A stretch of 43,031 nucleotides of DNA from Bacillus sp. ISL-51 (GTDB taxonomy: Bacteria; Bacillota; Bacilli; Bacillales; Bacillaceae), in assembly GCF_018613535.1 (NCBI RefSeq), contig NZ_JAGGQB010000016.1:1-43031 (forward strand), read 5' to 3'. The position numbers and the translations under genes are program-made. Within the stretch, counting starts at the first letter, position 1. Every line of letters starts with the position of its first letter. Below the pieces are notes generated by a model that did not search any database, had not been told where the DNA came from, and saw nothing but the letters and a program-made list of their open reading frames with translations. This document shows, one piece after another, positions 26,494-35,339 of this stretch.

Positions 26494-27630
26494 ATGAAAG
26501 CACTGGCATATCAAGGGAAAGAGCACATGGAAGTGAAAGAAGTGGCTGCACCTAAAATTCAAGATGAAAGAGATGTCATCGTCCGCATCACCGCAACGGG
26601 AATCTGCGGATCAGACCTTCACTTGTATAAAAACGGAATACCTGCCGATCCGGGGTATATCGTCGGTCACGAACCGATGGGAATTGTGGAAGAAACGGGA
26701 AGTCAGGTGCAAAAACTGAAAAAAGGTGACCGCGTCGTGATTCCTTTTAACATAGGCTGCGGGGAATGCTTTTATTGCAAGCATCAAATGGAAAGCCAAT
26801 GTGATGAGTCAAACCCCAATCCCCACACGGATGCCGGCGGCTTATTCGGCTTCTCTGAGTTTAACGGGAATTTCCCCGGCGGTCAGGCTGAATATTTACG
26901 TGTGCCTTATGCCGATTTTTCTTCCTTTCTTGTACCGGCAGAAAGCGAACTTGAAGATGAACAGGTGCTGTTTTTGTCAGATGTTATGCCGACAGCCTTT
27001 TGGAGCGTTCAGCATGGCGGGGTGAAAAAAGGGGACACGGTGATTATTCTTGGCTCCGGGCCGATCGGTTTAATGGCGCAAAAATTCGCCTGGAAAAAGG
27101 GAGCAAAGCGGGTAATCGCTGTCGACCAAGTCCCGCATCGCCTTGAACATGCGAAACGCACAAACGGAGTGGAGACATACAATTTCGCAGAACATGATGA
27201 AATCGGAAAGCTGCTTCATGAACAAACTTCAGGCGGCGCCGATGTCGTTATTGACTGTGTCGGTATGGACGGCACGCCGCTTGCAACGGAAAATGCAGAC
27301 CAAAAACCGAATCAGTTCGGAACCATCAGCCCGATTCTGACAGCGTCAGAAGCCGTAAAGAAGTTTGGCACCGTCCAGCTCACCGGCGCTTACATTTCTG
27401 AAGCGGACGGCTTTCCGATCGGTGATTTTTTCACACGAAACGTCTCATTAAAAATGGGACAGGCACCTGTCATACATCTGATGCCGCTGCTGTATCAAAT
27501 GGTTGAACAAAAAGAAATTGATCCGACAGATATCATTACACACAAAATGAGTCTTGCCGAAGCCCCTGCTGCATATGATATATTTGACAAAAAGAAAGAT
27601 GGCAATATTAAAGTGATTTTGGAGCCATAG
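26494..27630 (+). CDS. Zinc-dependent alcohol dehydrogenase
   Basis: A 378-residue medium-chain dehydrogenase. The catalytic zinc ligand Cys38 (GICGSDLH) and His59-Glu60 (VGHEP) are present. The structural zinc lobe is complete with Cys89, Cys92, Cys95 and Cys103. The NAD-binding GSGPIGLMAQ follows (about residues 187-196), with Asp in AVDQVPHRLEHAKR fitting NAD. It is closest to the Bacillus AdhB/YycR and glutathione-independent formaldehyde dehydrogenase-like group; the true substrate is unknown. AGGAG (26481-26485) sets the ATG at 26494. It follows zagA by 62 bases with no terminator and precedes yckC by 12 bases, so it is probably read from the Zur-controlled promoter. Confidence 0.85.
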   Translation: MKALAYQGKEHMEVKEVAAPKIQDERDVIVRITATGICGSDLHLYKNGIPADPGYIVGHEPMGIVEETGSQVQKLKKGDRVVIPFNIGCGECFYCKHQMESQCDESNPNPHTDAGGLFGFSEFNGNFPGGQAEYLRVPYADFSSFLVPAESELEDEQVLFLSDVMPTAFWSVQHGGVKKGDTVIILGSGPIGLMAQKFAWKKGAKRVIAVDQVPHRLEHAKRTNGVETYNFAEHDEIGKLLHEQTSGGADVVIDCVGMDGTPLATENADQKPNQFGTISPILTASEAVKKFGTVQLTGAYISEADGFPIGDFFTRNVSLKMGQAPVIHLMPLLYQMVEQKEIDPTDIITHKMSLAEAPAAYDIFDKKKDGNIKVILEP

Positions 27631-27642
27631 TGAGGAGAAACA

Positions 27643-28077
27643 ATGAATATTTACAAACCGGCAGGGTTTTGGATCAGATTGGGAGCGGTATTGCTCGATT
27701 ATTTAATTATTACTGTGCCTTTGGCGATTATTTTTATGCTGATAACAGGAAAAGATCCGAATGACAGCACATTCATCAGTGTTATTTTGACAGTCTACTC
27801 TATTGTGCTGCCTGTATACTGGAATGGATATGTCATCGGTAAAAAGATTTGCGGAATCCGCATTGTCAAAAAAGACGGTACTCAAGCGAGCTTTCTCACC
27901 ATGATTTTAAGAGTGATTGTCGGCGGCATTATATATGGTATTACATTTGGCATAGCAGCAATCGTGAGCGCATTCATGGTCGGCATGAGAGAAGACAAAC
28001 GGTCAATTCACGATTTCGTGGCCGGAACATATGTCACTTACGCACGGCCTGAAGAAGGGATGGAAAAGAGCGAATAA
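27643..28077 (+). CDS. yckC: RDD family membrane protein
   Basis: A 144-residue membrane protein with three or four hydrophobic helices. The RDD signature is visible: Arg12 and Asp19 in FWIRLGAVLLDYL, and a later Asp in the DKRSIHDFVAGT segment near the C-terminus. RDD proteins have been linked to sodium/proton exchange or to unknown transport functions; none can be assigned here. GAGGAG is 5 to 6 bases before the ATG. It starts 12 bases after the dehydrogenase gene and ends in a terminator, closing the putative zagA operon. Confidence 0.82.
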   Translation: MNIYKPAGFWIRLGAVLLDYLIITVPLAIIFMLITGKDPNDSTFISVILTVYSIVLPVYWNGYVIGKKICGIRIVKKDGTQASFLTMILRVIVGGIIYGITFGIAAIVSAFMVGMREDKRSIHDFVAGTYVTYARPEEGMEKSE

Positions 28078-28096
28078 ATTTTCGCTCTTTTTTTGT
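28066..28096 (+). terminator. Intrinsic terminator overlapping the yckC stop
   Basis: AAGAGCGAA pairs with TTCGCTCTT around TAAATT and is followed by a T run. The left arm contains the last codons of yckC. Confidence 0.88.
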
Positions 28097-28152
28097 ATAA
28101 ATAATGGTTGAAGGCACAACATATGACAAACAGCTAAAGGAGGAAACGGATA

Positions 28153-30050
<1,898 letters not shown>

Positions 30051-30056
30051 AGAGTG

Positions 30057-30091
30057 CCCTGAGAGAAGAGGTCTTCTCTCAGGGGTTTTTT
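30057..30091 (+). terminator. Intrinsic terminator of bglC
   Basis: CCCTGAGAGAAGA pairs perfectly with TCTTCTCTCAGGG around a 2-base centre and is followed by six T. It lies head-on to nin, whose stop is at 30090, and could serve both. Confidence 0.88.
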
Positions 30092-30488
30092 ACTTTGAGG
30101 CTGCATCAATAATATACGTATCTGCATGAAGGTCTGATGATTCAGCCGGAACCGAATAACAGGTAAGGAGGTATTGCCCTTTGGGAAGATCAAAGAAAAG
30201 CCGTTTTGACATGATACTCTCAATCTCAATTCCTTCTTTTACGGCCTCAAATGGAACAGTCACTTTTTTCTCATAGGAATGAACCGGCTCACTGCAATTA
30301 AGCCGCAGCACAATAAACACTTTTGTGTTTCTCTGGGCTTCAAACGAGACAGCTCCGTCAGCTTCCGCATATCCTTTTTCAATTGCTTCATCAGTCCAAT
30401 CAATAACAGGCGGTTCTGAATCTCTTTGGAAGATTGTAAATTGATGATAAGAAATGGTAAGTTCTTGCGGTTTCCATGATTTAATCAA
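30090..30488 (-). CDS. nin: Inhibitor of the DNA-degrading activity of NucA
   Basis: A 132-residue protein matching B. subtilis Nin (ComJ), which binds and inhibits the competence nuclease NucA. Conserved blocks are SWKPQEL-ISYHQFT, PPVIDWTDEAIEKGYA, the central GAVSFEAQRNTK and the end LHADTYIID. There is no signal peptide. The start is a TTG with AGGAGG 8 bases before it. The frame stays open 82 codons further upstream into nucA, but the ribosome binding site and the family length favour the TTG. It starts 20 bases after the nucA stop. Confidence 0.92.
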   Translation of the reverse strand: MIKSWKPQELTISYHQFTIFQRDSEPPVIDWTDEAIEKGYAEADGAVSFEAQRNTKVFIVLRLNCSEPVHSYEKKVTVPFEAVKEGIEIESIMSKRLFFDLPKGQYLLTCYSVPAESSDLHADTYIIDAASK

Positions 30489-30507
30489 TGGCTGTTCCTC
30501 CTGCCTT

Positions 30508-30945
30508 TTATTTAATCTTAAACAAAACTCTCGTTCCGTCGGGATCATTGGTAAGCTGGTGCCCCACCCAAGAGCCGGCCCCCCGGTTGTCTGCCGGAGA
30601 AATATATTCCACGGAAGCGTTTGTTCCGCCTTGCTTACAAACCGCCATCGGCCACTCATCTCGATCATATCCCGTTTTAACCGGTATATCTTTAAGAGAT
30701 TGCTCGCGCCGCTTATGTACGCCGTCTCTGTCAATGGTGCATATGCTGGAATACCCTTCTTTTATCGCGTCCTTAATATGCTTTGCTGTTTCCGGATATC
30801 GTTCGGACGGAAAATTGATCACTTTATCGTAATCTGCTTGCTGAACGGCCTGCTCGTTATCTGAGAAAATATCGCCTTTTATCAGGGCCGTGACTGCTCC
30901 GGCAATGATGATGAGAACAAACAGCAGTGCTTTCAATGTTTTCAA
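30508..30945 (-). CDS. nucA: Membrane-associated competence nuclease
   Basis: A 145-residue protein. An N-terminal anchor (about residues 4-22) is followed by an outside nuclease domain with [36 protein letters not shown] and [17 protein letters not shown]. These DRDG, DRDEWP and ADNRGAGSW motifs define the NucA/NucB DNase family. In B. subtilis, NucA (ComI) cleaves bound DNA at the cell surface to make ends for uptake. The start appears to be a TTG; GGAGG is about 12 bases upstream, rather far, so the exact start is unsure. It is co-transcribed with nin behind ComK-type AT boxes. Confidence 0.92.
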   Translation of the reverse strand: MKTLKALLFVLIIIAGAVTALIKGDIFSDNEQAVQQADYDKVINFPSERYPETAKHIKDAIKEGYSSICTIDRDGVHKRREQSLKDIPVKTGYDRDEWPMAVCKQGGTNASVEYISPADNRGAGSWVGHQLTNDPDGTRVLFKIK

Positions 30946-31025
30946 GAGAATGAATCACCTCCAAACTTCAGTTGCTGTAAAGCTGGTCCAAGAATAAATC
31001 AGAATCGGCCGGCTGTAAAGCAGTG

Positions 31026-31123
31026 AAAAAAATATTTTTCGGCTGTAAATTCATTTGATATCTCCTAATTTGGCCGGGGAAATCATTTTTTTCTATGAAA
31101 AAACCGATTCAAAAATGATTTTT
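31026..31123 (-). promoter_or_regulatory. ComK-type AT boxes upstream of nucA
   Basis: Three AAAA-N5-TTTT boxes lie between tlpC and nucA. AAAAATGATTTTT (31111-31123) is perfect. GAAATCATTTTTT (31079-31091) has one mismatch, about 19 bases away. AAAAAAATATTTT (31026-31038) is perfect. A pair of such boxes about two turns apart is the ComK binding arrangement, in agreement with competence control of nucA-nin. Confidence 0.6.
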
Positions 31124-31152
31124 GCCCGGCTGTGTGCGGACATTACTGATTG

Positions 31153-32847
31153 CTACCGAATGTTAAATTGACTTATTATAGCGTTAAGCTCACCCGCAAG
31201 ATGAGAAAGGGTATCTGACGCAGCCGTGATTTCTTCCATAGCAGCAAATTGTTCTTCGGCCAATGAAGCCGCTTGCTTCGTATTCGAATTAGATTCTTTA
31301 ATGTCGGCTGTATTAGCCGTAAAGGAGGCCGTTATTTCCTGGGCGCTTGCCGAGATATTTAGTACAGAAGCTGAAAGGCTGTTGACCCCAAGGCTGATCT
31401 CTTCCATGGCGTTTACGATGTCGCTGAACACGAGTCCGATGCGCTGCATCATATTGACTCCTTCTGCTGCCTCTGTTTTTACGGATTCAATAGAAAGAGA
31501 GGATTGTTTCATATCAGACTGAATTTCTGCAATTACTTCAGAAATTTGGCCGGTTGATTTTTGAGATTCCTCCGCGAGCTTCCTGACCTCATCTGCGACA
31601 ACCGCAAAGCCCATTCCGTGTTCTCCGGCTCTTGCAGCCTCAATTGACGCATTTAGTGCAAGCAGATTTGTTTGATCTGCAATCTGCGTAATGGCCGAGA
31701 CAATTTGGTCGATTTGTTTCGAGCGGCCATCAAGGAGCCGGAGCATTTCCTCGCTTTTTTGGATGGATTGATGAATTGTATTCATTTGCTGCTGAGCGTT
31801 TGCCATCTCTTTACCGCCAATTTTTGCTTTCTGCTCAGCATAATGGCCTTTATCAGCTATATCTGATGCATATACCGACATTTGTTGAATATCGCCTGCT
31901 GTTTGCTCCATTGCCTCTTCATTTCTTGAAATTCTTGTCATTTGCTGATCAGAACGGTTTGCAATTTGCTGTACGGCTTCCGTAATTTTTTCTGAGGCCT
32001 GATTTGTTTCTTCTGCGCCTGCCGATAATTGCTCCGATGACGAGGCAAGCTGTTCCGCCGAGCGCTGGACAGTTTGAATGGTGCTGCTTAACTTCAATCT
32101 CATTTTATTGTAGGAGACACTCAAATCAGCCAATTCATCGCTGGACTCATCTGATATATCTTTTGTCATGTCGCCGTTTCCGGCACTTTCAAATGCGAGA
32201 TTTAAACGGTTCAGACGTTTATTGATTCTTCTGGTGAAAAGTGTGACCAAAACGACAGACAGTATAATAACTGCAGCTAAAACGGCAGCAACTTGCGTAA
32301 GTATAGATTTAGTGAGCGATGTTAATACACTTTGGCTTGCACCTGTGTACAGCATTCCGATAATGGTGCCGTTTTTATCTTTTAAAGGCAGGTATGCCGT
32401 TTGATAGGAAGACCCTGCGACGTCAGCTTCGCCGTAAAATGTTTCTCCGTTTTTGAGTACGGTTTCGGTGACATCGGCAGCTGCTTCTGTACCAACAGCC
32501 CTTTGTCCGTCTTTCATGACGTTAGTTGCGACGCGGGTGCTGCCCTGAAAGATGGTAACGGTGTCGCCTGTTTCTTTACCGAGCAAATCAACGAGTTCTT
32601 CATTTTGATTAATTAACGTGTCCCCTTTGTATAGCTTATCTTGCTTAATGACCCAATCGCCTTTGATTGTATCGCCTATATAGCGGCTGCTTAGAGAAAG
32701 ATCCCCCTTTGCCTTTTCGGTGGCCATTTTTTTCAGGCCGTCCGTCATATCCTTGAAAAAAACAATTCCTGCCGCTATTGCGAATAACAGTATGATGGAA
32801 AGAACCATGCATAATATTTTGGTTCCCAGTTTAAATCTGATTTTCAT
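31153..32847 (-). CDS. tlpC: Methyl-accepting chemotaxis protein
   Basis: A 564-residue chemoreceptor. TM1 lies at about residues 10-30, followed by an extracytoplasmic single-Cache-like sensor (about 31-185). TM2 follows (about 187-210) with a HAMP linker (about 211-265). The cytoplasmic coiled-coil signalling domain has the conserved tip [20 protein letters not shown] and [20 protein letters not shown] (about residues 385-430). Gene order matches B. subtilis TlpC. The ligand is not known. AAGGGG precedes the ATG. It is upstream of nucA and in the same direction, but separated by the ComK-box region. Confidence 0.92.
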   Translation of the reverse strand: MKIRFKLGTKILCMVLSIILLFAIAAGIVFFKDMTDGLKKMATEKAKGDLSLSSRYIGDTIKGDWVIKQDKLYKGDTLINQNEELVDLLGKETGDTVTIFQGSTRVATNVMKDGQRAVGTEAAADVTETVLKNGETFYGEADVAGSSYQTAYLPLKDKNGTIIGMLYTGASQSVLTSLTKSILTQVAAVLAAVIILSVVLVTLFTRRINKRLNRLNLAFESAGNGDMTKDISDESSDELADLSVSYNKMRLKLSSTIQTVQRSAEQLASSSEQLSAGAEETNQASEKITEAVQQIANRSDQQMTRISRNEEAMEQTAGDIQQMSVYASDIADKGHYAEQKAKIGGKEMANAQQQMNTIHQSIQKSEEMLRLLDGRSKQIDQIVSAITQIADQTNLLALNASIEAARAGEHGMGFAVVADEVRKLAEESQKSTGQISEVIAEIQSDMKQSSLSIESVKTEAAEGVNMMQRIGLVFSDIVNAMEEISLGVNSLSASVLNISASAQEITASFTANTADIKESNSNTKQAASLAEEQFAAMEEITAASDTLSHLAGELNAIISQFNIR

Positions 32848-32931
32848 CGTAATTCCCCTTGCTTCATTAATTTGTCATCTTATTTGATATCGGTTTTCTT
32901 TATAAAAAGTTAATGAGGAAGGGAATTGGAC

Positions 32932-32959
32932 GAAAAAACGGCCACCTGAGGATGGCCGT
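32932..32959 (-). terminator. Intrinsic terminator of hxlAB
   Basis: On the minus strand ACGGCCA pairs with TGGCCGT around TCCTCAGG and is followed by TTTTTTC. It starts a few bases after the hxlB stop. Confidence 0.88.
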
Positions 32960-32966
32960 CAAAACA

Positions 32967-33527
32967 TTATTCAAGATTCGCATGCTTTGTAAACATGGTT
33001 TTCGAGTTCAGTCTTTTTTTCTCCATGATATTTAAGATAACTGCATCATAAAACAGCAGGAGGGTTTGTTCGAATAAAGATCCCATCGGCTGTATTGTTT
33101 TACTGCTTCCGTCGGCTTTGTCTTTAGTAGAACCGGGCATTGTAATCGTGACATCAGCAAGTCTGCCGAGACTTGAATCAGGGTTTATGGTTAAAGCGGT
33201 GACAATGCCATTTAGGCTTTTCGCTTTTTCCGCTGTATGAACAAGGCTTTTCGTTTCGCCGGATCCGGAACCGATAATGACGAGGCCGTCTTCCTGGAGT
33301 GGCGGGGTGAGCGCCTCACCGACGATGTAAGCGTTCAGCCCTATGTGCATCATTCTCATGGCGAAAGATTTGGCCATAAAACCGGAGCGCCCTGCTCCCG
33401 CCGTGAAGATCTGGCCGGCTGACAATATCTGCTCCGCAAGCTTGTCCGCTTCGCCGTCCGCAATGAATGCCGCAGAACGGGATAATTCATTCAGGATTTC
33501 AGTTAAATAATCGGTCGTTTTCATCAT
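32967..33527 (-). CDS. hxlB: 6-phospho-3-hexuloisomerase
   Basis: A 186-residue SIS-domain isomerase that turns D-arabino-3-hexulose 6-phosphate into fructose 6-phosphate, the second step of ribulose-monophosphate formaldehyde fixation. AGAGRSGFMAKSFAMRMMH (about residues 38-56) and GSGSGETKSLVH (about 85-96) are the SIS sugar-phosphate-binding loops. Its ATG overlaps the hxlA stop by 4 bases, so the two are translationally coupled. Length is typical for the family. Confidence 0.95.
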   Translation of the reverse strand: MMKTTDYLTEILNELSRSAAFIADGEADKLAEQILSAGQIFTAGAGRSGFMAKSFAMRMMHIGLNAYIVGEALTPPLQEDGLVIIGSGSGETKSLVHTAEKAKSLNGIVTALTINPDSSLGRLADVTITMPGSTKDKADGSSKTIQPMGSLFEQTLLLFYDAVILNIMEKKRLNSKTMFTKHANLE

Positions 33528-34156
33528 CCTTGTGTGATCAGCTGTTTCATTTTTGAAGCGGTATCCGCTTTATTGTCAGCACCCGTTATTCCCCCGCCGA
33601 CAATGATAAGATCGGGATTTTGTTTCACGGCTTCAGAGAGCGTCTCAAGTTTAATGCCCCCGGCAATTGCGGTTTTTGCGTTTTTAACTGCCTTTTTAAT
33701 TGTTGTCAATTCCTCGAAAGAATTTTTTCCTTCCGCCTGATGATCATAACCTGTGTGTACACAAATATAATCAACACCCAGTGCGTCAACTTCTTTCGCC
33801 CGTGTTTCAAGGTTTTTAACGTTAATCATGTCGACGAGAATTTTCTTTTGCTGTTTTTTTGCTTCCTCCACAGCGCCTTTGATTGTTGAGTCGCCGGTTG
33901 CGCCGAGAACCGTGATGATGTCGGCTCCGGCTTCTGCCGCTTTCATGATTTCGTATCCGCCCGCATCCATGATTTTAAGATCGGCAAGCACTTTCAGATG
34001 AGGGAAGGCTGCTTTCATTTCTTTTACGGCTTTTAATCCTTCATTGATCACAACCGGAGTTCCGATTTCGACGATGTCCACATATTGCTCTACTTCTTTT
34101 ACAAGTTCGATTGCCTCCGGGATATTCACTAAGTCTAACGCCAGCTGTAATTCCAT
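33524..34156 (-). CDS. hxlA: 3-hexulose-6-phosphate synthase
   Basis: A 210-residue TIM-barrel aldolase of the orotidine-5'-phosphate decarboxylase superfamily. It joins formaldehyde with ribulose 5-phosphate. Motifs are LALDLVNIPEA with the first Asp, VEIGTP, VLADLKIMDAGGYE (the D-x-K-x-x-D metal/catalytic array) and the phosphate loops IAGGIK and IVGGGIT. In non-methylotrophic Bacillus it detoxifies formaldehyde. It is the first gene of hxlAB, induced by formaldehyde through HxlR, which is encoded divergently. Confidence 0.95.
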   Translation of the reverse strand: MELQLALDLVNIPEAIELVKEVEQYVDIVEIGTPVVINEGLKAVKEMKAAFPHLKVLADLKIMDAGGYEIMKAAEAGADIITVLGATGDSTIKGAVEEAKKQQKKILVDMINVKNLETRAKEVDALGVDYICVHTGYDHQAEGKNSFEELTTIKKAVKNAKTAIAGGIKLETLSEAVKQNPDLIIVGGGITGADNKADTASKMKQLITQG

Positions 34157-34189
34157 TACATATCCACTCCTCTTTGTGATGTAGTTTAC

Positions 34190-34249
34190 ATTCTAATGAG
34201 TGCCCTGCGCGTTGGGAAGTACGCACTTTCAAGTCAAATAGTTACTTTG
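34190..34249. promoter_or_regulatory. hxlA promoter region with paired ACTTTS repeats
   Basis: A -10-like TAGAAT faces hxlA (minus strand, 34190-34195). Upstream of it two similar elements, CACTTTCAAG (from 34224) and TACTTTGAGG (from 34243), lie 19 bases apart, close to two helical turns. HxlR is known to bind two repeated sites before hxlA in B. subtilis; that these are those sites is inference. Confidence 0.45.
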
Positions 34250-34387
34250 AGGATACCGTCTCCCGCAGGCCAGCCGCTTTCTTTCGGGTAAAATCACGTG
34301 TTAGTATAAGTAAAGAGGATTTTGAGAAAAAGTAAGTGATGTCTATAGGTGATGAACATACAAAAAGTATGGGAAGGGAGATTAACT

Positions 34388-34750
34388 ATGAGCCGTATGG
34401 ATGAGAAAACGTTTAATTGTGAAAAGGAATTAACGCTTGCCGTGATTGGCGGGAAGTGGAAGATGCTTATTATGTGGCATCTGGGGAAAGAAGGCACAAA
34501 GCGGTTTAATGAGTTAAAAGCATTAATCCCGGATATTACGCATAAAATTCTTGTGAATCAGCTTAGGGAACTGGAACAGGATCTGATTGTTCACCGGGAA
34601 GTATACCCGGTCGTCCCCCCGAAAGTGGAATATTCCTTAACGGCCCAAGGGGAGAGTCTTATGCCGATTCTGGACGCGATGTATGAGTGGGGAAAAGAAT
34701 ATATGGAATTAATCAATATTGATAAAAAAGTGATGAAAGAATCTTTTTAA
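34388..34750 (+). CDS. hxlR: HxlR, activator of the formaldehyde operon
   Basis: A 120-residue winged-helix regulator, founder of the HxlR/MarR-like family. [20 protein letters not shown] (about residues 10-29) is the family hallmark with its N-terminal Cys, followed by [20 protein letters not shown] (recognition helix) and [11 protein letters not shown] (wing). It activates hxlAB in response to formaldehyde; the conserved Cys near the N-terminus is the likely sensor. The ATG at 34388 is chosen because GGGAG lies 8 to 9 bases before it and it gives the known 120-residue form; a GTG/ATG further up adds 13 unlikely residues. It is divergent from hxlA. Confidence 0.93.
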   Translation: MSRMDEKTFNCEKELTLAVIGGKWKMLIMWHLGKEGTKRFNELKALIPDITHKILVNQLRELEQDLIVHREVYPVVPPKVEYSLTAQGESLMPILDAMYEWGKEYMELINIDKKVMKESF

Positions 34751-34784
34751 AGCGCTCTGTTTAATATAATAGAGGGCTTTTTTT
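34749..34784 (+). terminator. Intrinsic terminator of hxlR
   Basis: AAGC-G-CTCT pairs with AGAG-G-GCTT around an A/T loop and is followed by TTTTTTT. It starts at the hxlR stop. Confidence 0.75.
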
Positions 34785-34964
34785 GCGGTCTTTTGAGATC
34801 ATATTGCGAACGGCTGTATGTGCTTTTTCGGTTCTTGCGCTGTCATGCAGACAATCAATAAAGTTTGTAAAGATTGTGAGTTCTGGAATAGCTGGAGATC
34901 CATCTGAAAAACATTATATTCTAAAAATTTTTAATTTTATGTAAATAATATTTTTGGAAATATG

Positions 34965-34980
34965 TTGCGGGATGCCGCAA
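34965..34980 (+). promoter_or_regulatory. ComA box 1 (perfect)
   Basis: TTGCGG-GATG-CCGCAA is a perfect match to the ComA consensus TTGCGG-N4-CCGCAA. It is centred 43 bases before box 2, as in the known srfA promoter. From the hxlR terminator to here (34785-34964) the DNA is A/T-rich and I see no gene. Confidence 0.92.
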
Positions 34981-35007
34981 AAAACCCTCTGTTTTTGTCG
35001 GAATTTT

Positions 35008-35053
35008 TTTCGGTGTGCCGCATGAAACTTTTCACCCATTTTTCGGTGATAAA
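35008..35053 (+). promoter_or_regulatory. ComA box 2 and srfA core promoter
   Basis: TTTCGG-TGTG-CCGCAT (35008-35023) is a ComA box with two mismatches. Just downstream, TTTCAC (near 35030) and GATAAA (35048-35053) resemble the weak -35/-10 pair of the B. subtilis srfA promoter. Two phosphorylated ComA dimers bound here would recruit polymerase, linking surfactin to ComX quorum sensing. Confidence 0.75.
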
Positions 35054-35166
35054 AACAATTTTTTCATATAAAGTGAACTTAAGTAGATATATAGAAATAC
35101 ATGAAGAAATAGGTAAACCTTTCATGCTTACAATCAATGGCTTTTGTCTTGATTTCTCATATTTTT

Positions 35167-35213
35167 CCGCCGAAATGCGGACTGGCAGGCCTGCGGACGC
35201 GGCATTTCGGCGG
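35167..35213 (+). other. Strong hairpin in the srfAA leader
   Basis: CCGCCGAAATGC (35167-35178) pairs perfectly with GCATTTCGGCGG (35202-35213). Inside, GCAGGCCTGC forms a second palindrome. It lies within the roughly 280-base untranslated leader, about 125 bases before the srfAA start. A six-T stretch follows 22 bases later (35231 onward), too far for an ordinary terminator. Confidence 0.7.
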
Positions 35214-35339
35214 ACCATGGAACGGGATCTTTTTTGCGGAAGTGGTTCTTTTGGCTTGAGAATGTGTTAGGGACATAGTGGGAGGCTGTTTTTACGGGAG
35301 AATTGACAACTTAGTCACAAAAAAGGGAGGCGCAAACAT

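Noticed and set aside
30489..30734. Extension of nin upstream by 82 codons
   Set aside because: It overlaps nucA in another frame; AGGAGG, the TTG at 30488 and the known 132-residue length support the short form.
34941..34963. CodY-like A/T stretch upstream of ComA box 1
   Set aside because: Best alignment has about five mismatches to the 15-base consensus, too weak to report although CodY represses srfA in B. subtilis.
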